A stretch of DNA of 64,000 nucleotides from Elusimicrobiota bacterium. GTDB taxonomy: Bacteria > Elusimicrobiota > Elusimicrobia > UBA1565 > UBA9628. Location of the stretch: the NCBI GenBank assembly GCA_023249645.1, contig JAHFCF010000003.1, positions 62,001 to 126,000 on the forward strand. Direction: 5' to 3'. Below the pieces are notes generated by a model. That model was not told the DNA's origin, made no database searches, and was given only the letters and a program-made list of their open reading frames with translations. The position numbers were made by a program, and so were the translations under genes. Shown one piece after another: positions 26,942 through 36,407 of this stretch (within the stretch, counting starts at the first letter, position 1; every line of letters starts with the position of its first letter).

Positions 26942-27930
26942 CGCCATAGCCAGACCCCCCAGACGGTCGCGAGGAAATTGATCAAGGCCAGAGGCAGGAT
27001 GTTCTTCCATCCGAGATCGAGGAGCTGGTCGAAGCGCAGGCGCGGCAGTGTCCAGCGCACCTGCATGAGCAAGAAGAGGAGCGCGCAGGTCTTCGCACAG
27101 AAGGAAGCGACCATGGCCGCTTCTCCCATGGTGCCGGAGAGATGAACGAAGGGCACCTGCCAGCCGCCCAGGAACAGGGCCGTGCCCAGGCCGGCGACGA
27201 CGATGTTCTCGATGAAGTCAGACATCATGAACATGCCGAACTTCATGCCCGAGTATTCGACGTGATAGCCCACGATCTCGGATTCTCCCTCGGGCAGGTC
27301 GAAGGGGATGCGCTTGGAGGCCGCCATGCCGGCGACCAAGAAGAGGAGGAAGGCCAGGGGCTGGCTGAACATCCCCCAGAGCCCGGCCTGGGCGCGCACG
27401 GCCTGGGCCAGGTCGAGCGTGCCGTAGAGGAACATCGGGCCCGCGAGTATGGCGGCCAGGCACACCTCATAGGCGACCATCTGGGCAACGCCGCGCAGGC
27501 CGCCCAAAAGTCCGTAGTTCGAGCCCGAGGCATAGCCGGCCATGACCACGCCGTGCGCGCCCAGGCCCAAGAGCGCCAGCACATAGACGAGCCCGACCGG
27601 GCTTTCCCAGGCCTGGAAGTTCGCGCCGAAAGGAAGAGCGGCCAGGCACAGCATACAGCAGCCCAAGGAGATCATGGGCGCCAAAGCGTGGAAGGGCTGT
27701 CTCACCTGGGAAGCCGCGAAATCCTCCTTGCTGATGAGCTTCAAGGCGTCGGCGATGGGGTGGAAGAGGCCGAGGATGCGAAAGCCGAAGATGTCGGCGC
27801 GGTTGGCGCCGATGCGGTCCTGCAGCACCGCGCTCTGCTTGCGTTCGACCCAGCCCAACAGCCCCGCCAGCCCGAGGCCGAAGCTCAGGGCAAAGCCGAC
27901 CTTGAGAGCGGTCCAGGCCAAAAGGATCAT
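26938..27930 (-). CDS. nuoH: NADH-quinone oxidoreductase subunit H
   Basis: The quinone-site membrane subunit, 330 residues with about eight helices. Family segments VERKQSAVLQDRIGANRA, DALKLISKE, and PFDLPEGESEIVGYHVEYSG are present and line the quinone channel. The ORF track's longer version reads out of frame through nuoG; the ATG at 27930 overlaps the nuoG stop as ATGA. Confidence 0.93.
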   Translation of the reverse strand: MILLAWTALKVGFALSFGLGLAGLLGWVERKQSAVLQDRIGANRADIFGFRILGLFHPIADALKLISKEDFAASQVRQPFHALAPMISLGCCMLCLAALPFGANFQAWESPVGLVYVLALLGLGAHGVVMAGYASGSNYGLLGGLRGVAQMVAYEVCLAAILAGPMFLYGTLDLAQAVRAQAGLWGMFSQPLAFLLFLVAGMAASKRIPFDLPEGESEIVGYHVEYSGMKFGMFMMSDFIENIVVAGLGTALFLGGWQVPFVHLSGTMGEAAMVASFCAKTCALLFLLMQVRWTLPRLRFDQLLDLGWKNILPLALINFLATVWGVWLWR

Positions 27931-29345
27931 AGCCCGGCCTCCAGGTCGGCGAAGATCTTCCAATCCGGGCGGGCATCTCCCAGAGGCTTCAGGGCTTGGC
28001 GATACTCCTGGATCTTGCCCTGAAAATTGGTGAAGTGTCCGTTCTCCTCCAGCCAGTCCGTGGCAGGCAGGCGGTAGCGGGCCAAGCCCCCTGTTTTGCC
28101 CATGCGTGGGCCTTGGTAGATCAAAAGCTCGAGTTTGTGCAGGAGCTTCTCTCCCAAAACCTTGGCCGGGTCGCGGTCCACGACGTAGAGGCTGCGCACC
28201 CGCCCCCCGGCGATGTCCTGGCCCAGGCTCTCCCACGTGAGGGACTTGATCTCCGTGCCGAACCCTAGAGCTCGTCCGCCTTCCAGATTGGGCACCTTCT
28301 CTCTGCGTCGCAGCAGCTCGTCTTCGCTGCCGACCTGATCCGGCTCGGGAGTGAAGAGGAAGCGCTTGACCTTGAGCTTGTCGACGAAGAGGCTCTTGAA
28401 GGCCTTCCAGTCTTCATTGGAAAGGGAACCGGAAGCCACGACGGCTAGATCATCTCGATGGGTCTGCAGGGCTGATCTCACCTCGGACAAGGGGGCCGTG
28501 AGTCTGCCCAGGCGGTCTGAATCGAAATCAGAGAATCCATAGCGGCCCTCATCGCAGAGCCAGTCGAGCACGCGCGGTTTGAGACGAGCCAGGCGCCGGC
28601 CCTTGTTGTGCCAGGGCCGCTGCGTGCTGGTGTGCGCCGAGATGGGGCAGCCGCGGCTGCAGCCAGGGCAGATCGACTCCGTCTCATCGAGATACCACAC
28701 GCGCACCTGGAAGCGGAAGTCGCGGTCGGTGAGAGCCCCGACCGGACAGATGTCCGCGAGGTTTCCGGAATAGGGATTGTCCAGGGTCCTGCCCGGGACC
28801 AGGTCCACGGCCTCGTTGTGGCCGCGGCCGAAGATGCCCAGCTCGTGGGATTTGGAGATCTGGGCGACGAACCGCGTGCAGCGGGTGCACAGGATGCAGC
28901 GCTCCTGATCGAGGACGATGTGCGGCCCGAGGACCTGGCGCTTCTTGGCGTGGGCCTTGTCCTCGCGTAGGACGCTCACGTAGCGGCCGATGCCCATGTA
29001 GTAGTCCTGCAGCCCGCACTCGCCGGACTGGTCGCAGACCGGGCAGTCCAAGGGATGGTCCACGAGGTGCAGCTCTAAGGCCGAGGTCTGCGCGCGTTTG
29101 GCCGCCGGCGAGAGGCTCTTGACCACGAGGCCCTCGCGCGCGGGCAGGCGGCAGGAGACCTGCGGCTTGGGAGTTCCCTCGACTTCGACGAGGCACATGC
29201 GGCAGTTGCCGGGATTGCCGAGAGAGCGGTGCCAGCAGTAATGCGGGATCATGATGCCCGCGTCCGTCGCCGCCTCGAGCACGGTCTGGCCCTCGCGAGC
29301 TTCGAGGGCTTTGCCGTCCAGGGTGAATGTGACTTTCTTAGTCAT
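27927..29345 (-). CDS. nuoG: NADH-quinone oxidoreductase subunit G (short form)
   Basis: Carries the [2Fe-2S] domain (CRMCLVEVEG), the His-Cys cluster (HPLDCPVCDQSGECGLQ), the [4Fe-4S] motif CILCTRC and the molybdopterin-type cluster CPGCSRGC. These relay electrons from NuoF. At 472 residues it is about half the usual length: the molybdopterin-like fold after residue 260 is shortened to a rump, yet there is no frameshift and it ends with an ATGA overlap into nuoH, so the short form looks natural. It overlaps nuoF by eight bases. Confidence 0.9.
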   Translation of the reverse strand: MTKKVTFTLDGKALEAREGQTVLEAATDAGIMIPHYCWHRSLGNPGNCRMCLVEVEGTPKPQVSCRLPAREGLVVKSLSPAAKRAQTSALELHLVDHPLDCPVCDQSGECGLQDYYMGIGRYVSVLREDKAHAKKRQVLGPHIVLDQERCILCTRCTRFVAQISKSHELGIFGRGHNEAVDLVPGRTLDNPYSGNLADICPVGALTDRDFRFQVRVWYLDETESICPGCSRGCPISAHTSTQRPWHNKGRRLARLKPRVLDWLCDEGRYGFSDFDSDRLGRLTAPLSEVRSALQTHRDDLAVVASGSLSNEDWKAFKSLFVDKLKVKRFLFTPEPDQVGSEDELLRRREKVPNLEGGRALGFGTEIKSLTWESLGQDIAGGRVRSLYVVDRDPAKVLGEKLLHKLELLIYQGPRMGKTGGLARYRLPATDWLEENGHFTNFQGKIQEYRQALKPLGDARPDWKIFADLEAGL

Positions 29346-30585
29346 GGAACTTCGCCTTGAAATCCTCGGGGAACTTCTTCATGAGCGCCCGGGTGACCAC
29401 GCCGACCGTGTCTCCCAAGGCGCAGATGACCTTGCCCGTGATGTTCTCGCCCACGCGCTCCAGGGTGGCGAGGTCCTGGGCCGTGCCGCCGCCCTCCAGG
29501 CCGCGCGCGAGTATGCGTTCGTGCCAGAAGCTGCCCTGGCGGCAGGGAGTGCACTGGCCGCAGGATTCGTGCGTCAAGAATCTCTCGATGTTGTGCGCGA
29601 CCATGACCATGTCCGTCGTTTCATCGAGCACGATGACCCCGCCCGCGCCCAAGAAGGAGCCCTTGGCGCGCGGTCCCTCGAAATCCATGACCGTGTCGAG
29701 CTCATCCGCGGTCAAGACCGGTGTTGAGACGCCGCCCGGGATCACGGCCTTGAGCTTTTTGCCGCCCTTGACCCCGCCCGCGGCAGCGAGGATCTCGCGC
29801 AAGGGAACGCCCATGGGGAATTCATACACGCCGGGCTTCTCCACGTGCCCGCTCACGCTGAAGAGGACCGTGCCGCCGGACTTGGGCGTGCCGAGCTTGG
29901 CGAACCAATCGCCGCCATTCTCAACGATATGCGGCAGCATGGAGAGTGTCTCCACGTTGTTGACCACCGTGGGCCGGCCCATCAGGCCGGCGACCGTCGG
30001 AAAGGGGGGAGGCTGGCGCGGCCAGGCCTTCTTGCCTTCCATGGTCTCGAGAAGCGCCGTGTCGAGCCCGGAGATGTAGGCCCCGGCCCCGCGCATGAGC
30101 TCGATGGAGCATGCGCCGAGCAGACCGGCGGCCTTGGCTTCGGCTAGAGCCTTTTCCAGGATCTTGTACTGGACTTCGTACTCGCCGCGGATGAAGATGA
30201 AGGCATGCCGGGCGTCGATGGCATAGGCCGCGATGAGCAGGCCCTCGATGAGCTGGTGCGGGTTCTTCGTGACCAGGACCCGGTCCTTGAAGCAGCCCGG
30301 CTCGGACTCGTCGCAGTTGACCACCACGAAGCGCGGTCCCGGGTTCTTCTCCTCGGAAGGCACCGTGCTCCACTTCATGGCCGTGGCAAAGCCCGCCCCG
30401 CCCAGGCCGCGCAGGTTGGACTTGCCGATCTCGGCCATCAGCTTCTCTCGGCCAGACGCTAAAGCCTTCTTCAAGCCTTCGTAGCCGCCCAGCCGGCGGT
30501 AGGTCTCCAGCTCCTGGAGCCTCGGCTCGTCGAAATCCTTCGTCAGAATGGGGTCAGGTCTTGACTTTTGACTGAGAGGATTCAA
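29338..30585 (-). CDS. nuoF: NADH-quinone oxidoreductase subunit F
   Basis: The NADH-oxidising flavoprotein, 415 residues, usual length. LRGLGGAGFATAMKW is the NADH/FMN glycine loop, VVNCDESEPG the flavin contact, and ESCGQCTPCRQG carries three cysteines of cluster N3. It pairs with NuoE. It lacks the extra ferredoxin domains present in the fused copy at 5756-8068, so the two paralogues serve different complexes. ATGA overlap with nuoE at its start. Confidence 0.94.
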   Translation of the reverse strand: MNPLSQKSRPDPILTKDFDEPRLQELETYRRLGGYEGLKKALASGREKLMAEIGKSNLRGLGGAGFATAMKWSTVPSEEKNPGPRFVVVNCDESEPGCFKDRVLVTKNPHQLIEGLLIAAYAIDARHAFIFIRGEYEVQYKILEKALAEAKAAGLLGACSIELMRGAGAYISGLDTALLETMEGKKAWPRQPPPFPTVAGLMGRPTVVNNVETLSMLPHIVENGGDWFAKLGTPKSGGTVLFSVSGHVEKPGVYEFPMGVPLREILAAAGGVKGGKKLKAVIPGGVSTPVLTADELDTVMDFEGPRAKGSFLGAGGVIVLDETTDMVMVAHNIERFLTHESCGQCTPCRQGSFWHERILARGLEGGGTAQDLATLERVGENITGKVICALGDTVGVVTRALMKKFPEDFKAKFHD

Positions 30586-31052
30586 CGAAGTTCCTCCGTC
30601 AACTTTTCGATGAGTTCTTCCGTGGCAGCGCCCTTGAGTTCGTCATTGACGATCAAGGCCGGGCCTTGATCGCAGGCGCCCAGGCACTCCATGCGCTCAA
30701 AAGAGAACCGGCCGTCCGGCGTGGTCTCGCCGGCCCGCACTCCCAGCTTCTTCTCCAGGCATCGGCAGGCGTGTTCCGCCCCGGCCAAGGAGCAGGAGAG
30801 GCCTTGGCACACGCCGATGCGATGGCGCCCCGTGGGTCTCTGGGTGAAAGCCGGGAAGAAGGTCGCGACCTCATGGATGCGGGTGCGGGGAAGGCTGAAA
30901 AGCTTGGCGAGATATTCCTCGTCCGCATCCGTCACGCAGCGATGCCAGTCCTGGACCTGGCGCAGGGCCTCGATGAGTCCCATGACCGGATAGGGATATT
31001 CCTTGGTCCAGGCTTCGAGGACCTTGACTTGCTCCGGGGTGAAAGCGCTCAT
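30582..31052 (-). CDS. nuoE: NADH-quinone oxidoreductase subunit E
   Basis: A 156-residue thioredoxin-fold subunit whose four cysteines (VCQGLSCSLAG and CLGACDQGPAL) bind the [2Fe-2S] cluster N1a. The start at 31052 gives an ATGA overlap with nuoD; the track's longer start lies inside nuoD. The chain is of usual length. Confidence 0.92.
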   Translation of the reverse strand: MSAFTPEQVKVLEAWTKEYPYPVMGLIEALRQVQDWHRCVTDADEEYLAKLFSLPRTRIHEVATFFPAFTQRPTGRHRIGVCQGLSCSLAGAEHACRCLEKKLGVRAGETTPDGRFSFERMECLGACDQGPALIVNDELKGAATEELIEKLTEELR

Positions 31053-32365
31053 CGGTCGAGTTCCCCGGCGATCATGTTGACCGAGCCGAAAGTCGCGACC
31101 ACGTCGGCGACGTAGCTGCCCCGCAGCAGCTTGGGCAGGGCGGACATGATGAAAAGGCAGGGCGGCCGGCAGCGCACGCGGTAGGGCCTGTCCGAGCCGT
31201 CCGAGAGGACGTGGAATCCCAGCTCTCCGTTGCCGCCCTCCACCGCCTGATAGGCCTCTCCGGCCGGGATGCGCGCGCCCCAGCTCCACATGACCATCTC
31301 GAATTGGTTCATAAGGCCTTCGATGGAGCCGTAGACCTCTTCCTTGGGCGGCAGGACAGCGGCCGGTTCCTGGACCAGGATGCCGCTCGTATGCTCCCGT
31401 CCCGCGCCTTCCAGGGTCCGGCAGGTCTTGGCCGCGCAGCGCGGCAGGAGTGCCGTGTTGCCGCGCTTGCCCATGTCCTCGAAATCAGCGGCCTCCTTCA
31501 CCTCGCGCGCGGCCAAGGAGTGCGGGCCTGCGGGCAGGGTCTTCAAGCATTGCTCGATGATGCGCAGGCTCTGCTCGATCTCGGCCAGGCGGACGAGATA
31601 GCGGTCCAGGTTGTCGCCGCGGCTGCCGACCGGGATCTCGAAGTCGAGCCGGTCATAGACGAGGTAGGGATGGGCCCGGCGCACGTCGTAGGGCACGCCC
31701 GTGGAGCGCAAGAACGGCCCGGTGATGCCATAGGCCAGAGCGTCCTCTTTGGAAATCGTTCCCACGCCTTCGACCCGGTCCAGGAAGATCCGGTTCTTGT
31801 TGAGCAGGGCTTCGGAATCCGCGACGAACTTGCGGATCTTGGGAAAGATCTCTCCGCATTTTTCTGCGAAGCCCGCGGGCAGGTCGCCCTTCACCCCGCC
31901 CACGCGGCAGTAGTCGGTCGTGACGCGCGCGCCGCAGAGATGGTCGATGAGCTGGTAGAGGAGTTCGCGGCCTTCCATCAGGTATAGGAAGACCGTGAAG
32001 GCGCCCAGCTCCATGGCGTTGGCGCCGATGCAGGTGAGATGGTCGGCGACGCGCGAGACCTCAGAGGCGATCACGCGCAGGTACTGGCCGCGCTCGGGGA
32101 CCGCGAGACCCGCGATCTTCTCGACGGTCAGACAGTAGCCCGCGTTGTTGATGAGGGGCGAGACATAGTTGAGCCGGTCCGTGTAGGGCAGCACGTTGTT
32201 CCAGGTCGAGCTTTCCGCGTGCTTCTCGAAGGCGCGGTGCAGATAGCCGATCTCGACGTCGGCCTTCACGATCTTCTCGCCTTCCAGCTCGAGGATGAGG
32301 CGGATGACCCCGTGCATGGCCGGGTGGGCCGGGCCCATATTGAGGAAGAAGGTCTTCTGCGTCAT
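31049..32365 (-). CDS. nuoD: NADH-quinone oxidoreductase subunit D
   Basis: The 49-kDa subunit lining the quinone pocket, 438 residues. MGPAHPAMHGVIRL, GYLHRAFEKHAE and YCRVGGVKGDLP are conserved; the NiFe-binding cysteines of related hydrogenases are absent, as expected. The start at 32365 overlaps nuoC as ATGA. A stretch around EDMGKRGNTALLPRCAAKTC adds a few residues relative to typical members. Confidence 0.94.
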   Translation of the reverse strand: MTQKTFFLNMGPAHPAMHGVIRLILELEGEKIVKADVEIGYLHRAFEKHAESSTWNNVLPYTDRLNYVSPLINNAGYCLTVEKIAGLAVPERGQYLRVIASEVSRVADHLTCIGANAMELGAFTVFLYLMEGRELLYQLIDHLCGARVTTDYCRVGGVKGDLPAGFAEKCGEIFPKIRKFVADSEALLNKNRIFLDRVEGVGTISKEDALAYGITGPFLRSTGVPYDVRRAHPYLVYDRLDFEIPVGSRGDNLDRYLVRLAEIEQSLRIIEQCLKTLPAGPHSLAAREVKEAADFEDMGKRGNTALLPRCAAKTCRTLEGAGREHTSGILVQEPAAVLPPKEEVYGSIEGLMNQFEMVMWSWGARIPAGEAYQAVEGGNGELGFHVLSDGSDRPYRVRCRPPCLFIMSALPKLLRGSYVADVVATFGSVNMIAGELDR

Positions 32366-32865
32366 TCGAAGGGGATCTCCTGACGCACGATGTTGAAGCT
32401 CGGGCTGCCCTCGAGCTCGCCGGACTCGGGCCCGATCAAGGGCTGGCGCTTGTTGAGCGGATAGTCCTTGCGCAGGGGATGGCCGACGAACTCCTTGTAG
32501 AGCAAAAGGCGCTGGATGCCGGGGCGGTCCTGGAACGGGATGCCGAACATGTCCCAGACCTCGCGCTCGAGCCAGTCCGCGTTGGGCCACAGGGACATGA
32601 CGGAGAAAGCGGGGCTCTTCTCGGCGAGCGGGATGCGGACCTCGACGCGGCTCTTGGATTCCAGGCCCGTGGAGGGATCGATGCTCGCCAGGCGGTAGAC
32701 GAGCTCGAAGCGCTCTTTTCTGGGCGCCGGAGCTCCAGAATCGAAATTGCGCTCCCAGCCCATGGGACCCTGACACACGCCGTAGAGCGAGCGATCCACG
32801 GCCGTGAGGTCGATCAAGACATTGTAGCCCTCGGTCTTGAGCTGGCGGAACTCCGCGAAAGTCAT
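32362..32865 (-). CDS. nuoC: NADH-quinone oxidoreductase subunit C
   Basis: The 30-kDa subunit, 167 residues. The signature WLEREVWDMFGIPFQDRP and HPLRKDYPL near the C-terminus identify it. It packs against NuoD; here the two are separate genes rather than a NuoCD fusion. The start at 32865 gives an ATGA overlap with nuoB. Confidence 0.93.
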   Translation of the reverse strand: MTFAEFRQLKTEGYNVLIDLTAVDRSLYGVCQGPMGWERNFDSGAPAPRKERFELVYRLASIDPSTGLESKSRVEVRIPLAEKSPAFSVMSLWPNADWLEREVWDMFGIPFQDRPGIQRLLLYKEFVGHPLRKDYPLNKRQPLIGPESGELEGSPSFNIVRQEIPFE

Positions 32866-33341
32866 CGTCCGTACCTTCCCTGCTTCTGGATCTTCGCCTG
32901 CAGGAGAGTGAGCCCGTGCAGAACCATCTCGGGGCGCGGCGGGCAGCCCGGGATGTAGACGTCCACCGGTAGGATCGTGTCGATGCCCTGGACCGTGGAG
33001 TAGTCGTCGTAGAACCCGCCCGTGCACGTGCACACGCCGAAAGCGACCACCCATTTGGGCGCGGCCATCTGGTCGTAGATGCGCCGCAAGACCGGCGCGA
33101 TCTTGTGGCTGATCGTGCCCACGACCATCAAGAGGTCCGCCTGCCGGGGAGAGAAGCGCGGGAAGCCCGCGCCGAAGCGGTCCATGTCGTAGTGCGAGGC
33201 CGCCGTGGACATGTACTCCATGCCGCAGCAGGCGGTCACGAACGGGTACTGGAAGATCGAATATTTGCGCGCCCAGCCCAGGGCCTCGTCCACGCGCGTG
33301 GCGATGAGCCCGGTCTGGGGAAGCTTCTCGATCAGCGGCAT
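32862..33341 (-). CDS. nuoB: NADH-quinone oxidoreductase subunit B
   Basis: Holds the terminal cluster N2. The ligands are visible: adjacent cysteines in TACCGMEYM, CTCTGGFYDDYS and PGCPPRPE. At 159 residues it is of normal size. It overlaps nuoA by ten bases upstream and nuoC by four downstream. The motif after the third cysteine (CTCTGG rather than a CA-type sequence) is slightly unusual. Confidence 0.94.
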   Translation of the reverse strand: MPLIEKLPQTGLIATRVDEALGWARKYSIFQYPFVTACCGMEYMSTAASHYDMDRFGAGFPRFSPRQADLLMVVGTISHKIAPVLRRIYDQMAAPKWVVAFGVCTCTGGFYDDYSTVQGIDTILPVDVYIPGCPPRPEMVLHGLTLLQAKIQKQGRYGR

Positions 33342-33676
33342 GAGAGAGCCCCCTTCCTCCAGAAATAGCCGAGCATGAAGAGCAGCAGCCCGACGAAGAC
33401 AGTGACGGCCGCCAGGGGCGTTGAATCGAGCGAAGCTCGATTCAACGCCCAGGGCAGCAGGAAGACCAGGTCCACGTCGAAGACCACGAAGAGGACGGCG
33501 AAGCGCCAGTAGAGCGCGCTCATGCCGGGGCCCGTCTCCTGCAGGGGCCTCATGCCGGTCTCGAAGGGCAGATCCGCGTCGCCCTGATGGCGCACCTCGG
33601 GCCCGAAGATCCTGCCCGCGTTGGACATGAAGACCACGAAGAAGGCGACCGCGGCCAGAGTGAAGATCAGAGCCAT
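33332..33676 (-). CDS. nuoA: NADH-quinone oxidoreductase subunit A
   Basis: A 114-residue subunit with three helices: MALIFTLAAVAFFVVFM, ALYWRFAVLFVVFDVDLVFLLPW and the C-terminal one. The acidic VVFDVDLVFL segment is the hallmark. The start at 33676 lies inside the end of nuoN (ten-base overlap). The loop between helices two and three contains a perfect 16-bp-arm inverted repeat (33416-33450) encoding NRASLDSTP, which looks like an in-frame insertion. Confidence 0.9.
   Translation of the reverse strand: MALIFTLAAVAFFVVFMSNAGRIFGPEVRHQGDADLPFETGMRPLQETGPGMSALYWRFAVLFVVFDVDLVFLLPWALNRASLDSTPLAAVTVFVGLLLFMLGYFWRKGALSCR
33416..33450. repeat. 35-bp perfect inverted repeat inside nuoA
   Basis: Arms GGGCGTTGAATCGAGC and its exact complement, loop GAA. 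It is in frame within the loop between two membrane helices of NuoA. In composition it is unlike the adjacent GC-rich sequence. Confidence 0.75.
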
Positions 33677-34989
33677 GGCATCAGCCCCAGGAGGATCGAT
33701 GCGATCGCGCAGGCCAGGACCACGGCGCGGGCGGGATGGGGCGCTGAGGCGAGCGGCTTGGTTCCCTCTTCGAAATACATGTCGCGGATCAGGCCCAAGT
33801 AGTAGCCCAAGGAGACCAAGGCTCCCAGACCGGCCAGGATCAAGGGGACATAAAGTCCGGCCTTGAACGCTTCCCAGAAGACTAGGAATTTGGCGGCGAA
33901 GCCCGCCGTGGGCGGGATGCCCGCCAGCGATAAAAGAAGTACGGCGAGAGCCGCCGCGCTCAAGGGCCGGGCCTTGCCCAGGCCGCGCATCTCCTCGCGT
34001 TCGGAGACTCCCTCGGTCTTGAGCCACAGGAAGGTCCCGGTGCTCATGAAGAGATAGGCGGCCAGGTAGAAGAAGACCGCCAGGCTCGCCCGGGGCGATC
34101 GGCCCTGGGCCATCCAGGCGGCCACGGCCAGCAGCATGAAGCCCGCGTGCGAGATGGAGGAATAGGCCAAGAGGCGCTGCAGGTTCTTCTGTCGCAGGGC
34201 GACCAGCGCGCCGAAGAGGATGGTGAGCGCGGCGGCCCAGGCCATGGCCCAGGGCGGGGCCAGGGGCGCCAATCGCGTCAGGAAAAGGACGGCCGCGGCT
34301 TTCAATCCCGTGGAGAAGAACGCAGTCAGCTCCGGGTCCGAAGCCTCGTACACGTCCGGCAGCCAGAAATGCAGAGGCACGGCTCCCAGCTTGAAGAGGG
34401 CGGTCGCGATCATGAGGAAGGCTCCCGCGATCCCCAAGGGATCCGTGGACGGCTCCAGGCTCAGAGCGCCTGTCGCCGCGAAGTGCAGGGCCATGCCCAT
34501 GAGGAAGATCGCGCCGGCCGCGCTGCCGGCGAAGAAGTATTTGACCGCTCCTTCCAGGGCCTGCGGGGATCGTGACCGCGCCACCAGAAGATAGGCGGGC
34601 AAAGACATCATCTCCAAGCCGATGAACAGCATCAGGAGATTTCCCGACACGGCGATCAGGCCCATGCCCAGCACGCTGGCCAGGACCAGTGCCGGCGGGA
34701 TCTCGTCGGCGGGCTTCATGAGATACAAGAGCGGAAGGGCGGCGCAGAGGAAGAGCCCTTGGAAGGCCCAGCCCAGGATGTCGGAGCTCAAGAGGGGCGG
34801 GCTGGCGGCCCAGAACGGCGTGGTCATCAGCATGAGCAGCGCCGCCAAGACGCTCGCGCCGGCCATGGCCTTGATCAGGCCCAGGCCCACGCGCCGGGAA
34901 GCTCCTGCCGCCAGGACGCAGAGGGCTCCGACGGCGAGCACGGCCTGGGGCTGGAGAAGCTCCAAGGGCGGGCGCAGAAGCCAGATCAT
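33667..34989 (-). CDS. nuoN: NADH-quinone oxidoreductase subunit N
   Basis: One of three antiporter-like proton-pumping subunits, 440 residues and about 13-14 helices. The conserved lysine segment FKLGAVPLHFWLPDVYE and the glutamate in GLEMMSLPAYLLVA are present. The nuoM stop overlaps its ATG (34986-34989). In this operon it is followed directly by nuoA, so the membrane antiporter genes come before the rest. Confidence 0.92.
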   Translation of the reverse strand: MIWLLRPPLELLQPQAVLAVGALCVLAAGASRRVGLGLIKAMAGASVLAALLMLMTTPFWAASPPLLSSDILGWAFQGLFLCAALPLLYLMKPADEIPPALVLASVLGMGLIAVSGNLLMLFIGLEMMSLPAYLLVARSRSPQALEGAVKYFFAGSAAGAIFLMGMALHFAATGALSLEPSTDPLGIAGAFLMIATALFKLGAVPLHFWLPDVYEASDPELTAFFSTGLKAAAVLFLTRLAPLAPPWAMAWAAALTILFGALVALRQKNLQRLLAYSSISHAGFMLLAVAAWMAQGRSPRASLAVFFYLAAYLFMSTGTFLWLKTEGVSEREEMRGLGKARPLSAAALAVLLLSLAGIPPTAGFAAKFLVFWEAFKAGLYVPLILAGLGALVSLGYYLGLIRDMYFEEGTKPLASAPHPARAVVLACAIASILLGLMPWL

Positions 34990-36407
34990 GGCACCAACCC
35001 CAAAAGGAACGGCTGCATGACGCGCAGAAGCGGGCCCGGATAGAGCCCGAGGAGCAGCATGAGTCCGGCCATCACGCTCAGAAGGGCCATCTCCCGGGCG
35101 TCCAAGTCGGTGACCAGATGGCTGACCGAGCCCTTGCCTGGCGCGTCCCAGAACACGGCCTGATACGCGGGCAAGGAGTAGGCCGCCGCGAGAGTCACCC
35201 CGACCACGCCGAGCAGGGCGAAGATGGGCAGAGCCCGCGCCATGCCCAAGAGCGACATGAACTCGCCCACGAAGCCGTTCAAGCCCGGCAGGCCGATGGA
35301 GGCCAGCATGGTGAAGCCGAAGAAGAAGGTCATCCAGGGAGCGCGGCGGAAAAGCTCGCCGTAATCTCCCAGGCCGCGGCGATGGCCGCGGTCATAGAGG
35401 AAGCCCACGAGCAGGAAGAGGGTCCCGGTCGTCAGGCCGTGGTTGATCATCTGGATGCTGCCGCCCAAGAGGCCCTCGGGCGTGCGCGAGAGAATGCCCA
35501 AGAGGCAGAAGCCCAGATGCGCGACGCTCGAATACGCGATGAGGCGCTTGAGATCGTTCTGCGCCATGGCGCACAGGGCGCCGTAGATGACGTTGATCGA
35601 GGCTGCCAGGCCGAGCCACGGCAAAAGCTGCCAGGTCAGCTGCGGGAAGACCGGCCAGAGGATGCGCACGAAGCCGTAGATGCCCATCTTGAGGAGCACT
35701 CCAGCCAGCATCACGGAGCCGGCGGCCGGGGCTTCGGTGTGCGCGTCCGGAAGCCAGGTGTGCAAAGGCACCAGCGGGATCTTGACCGCGAAGCCGATCG
35801 CCATGGCCGCGAAGACGGCCAACCCCGCCCTTCCCGACGGGCCTTTGAGGACCGCCATGTCCCAGGTCCAGATCCCGGTCGCCGCGTGATGATAGGTCAC
35901 GAGCGCGATCGAGCCGATCAAGAGGAAGATGCTGCCGAAGAACGTGAAGAGGAAGAACTTCATGGCCGCTTTGCGCCGGCCTTCCATGCCCCAGAGCCCG
36001 ATGATGAAGAACATGGGGATGAGCACCGCTTCCCAGAACACGAAGAAGAGCAGCAGGTCCCGCGCGAGGAACACGCCCAGCAGGGCCGCCTCGAGGAAGA
36101 GGAAGGCGGCCCAGTAGCCGGGGGTGAAATCCTTTTTCCAGGACGCGATGACGCAGATCAGCGTCAAGAAGGCGGTCAGCCAGCACAGAGAGAGGGAAAG
36201 CCCGTCGCAGGCCAAGGAGTAGCTGATGCCGAAAGGACCAGTCGGTGAAGAGGATATCACGGCACCGCCAGGAAAAGAGAATGAGTAGATCAAGGTCCCG
36301 GCGGAGACCAGCAGGGCGACCCAGCGGCTGTGCCTGCCGCCGGCCAGCGCGGCCAAACCTCCTACGGCAGGCAGGGCCCAGAGCATCGTCAGCCAGTGAG
36401 CGCTCAT
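34986..36407 (-). CDS. nuoM: NADH-quinone oxidoreductase subunit M
   Basis: The second antiporter-like subunit, 473 residues. LLFFVFWEAVLIPMFFIIG has the key glutamate of helix 5, KIPLVPLHTWLPDAHTEAP the pumping lysine and the Zn-site-like histidines. The start at 36407 forms ATGA with nuoL; the longer ORF in the track is an extension. Confidence 0.93.
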   Translation of the reverse strand: MSAHWLTMLWALPAVGGLAALAGGRHSRWVALLVSAGTLIYSFSFPGGAVISSSPTGPFGISYSLACDGLSLSLCWLTAFLTLICVIASWKKDFTPGYWAAFLFLEAALLGVFLARDLLLFFVFWEAVLIPMFFIIGLWGMEGRRKAAMKFFLFTFFGSIFLLIGSIALVTYHHAATGIWTWDMAVLKGPSGRAGLAVFAAMAIGFAVKIPLVPLHTWLPDAHTEAPAAGSVMLAGVLLKMGIYGFVRILWPVFPQLTWQLLPWLGLAASINVIYGALCAMAQNDLKRLIAYSSVAHLGFCLLGILSRTPEGLLGGSIQMINHGLTTGTLFLLVGFLYDRGHRRGLGDYGELFRRAPWMTFFFGFTMLASIGLPGLNGFVGEFMSLLGMARALPIFALLGVVGVTLAAAYSLPAYQAVFWDAPGKGSVSHLVTDLDAREMALLSVMAGLMLLLGLYPGPLLRVMQPFLLGLVP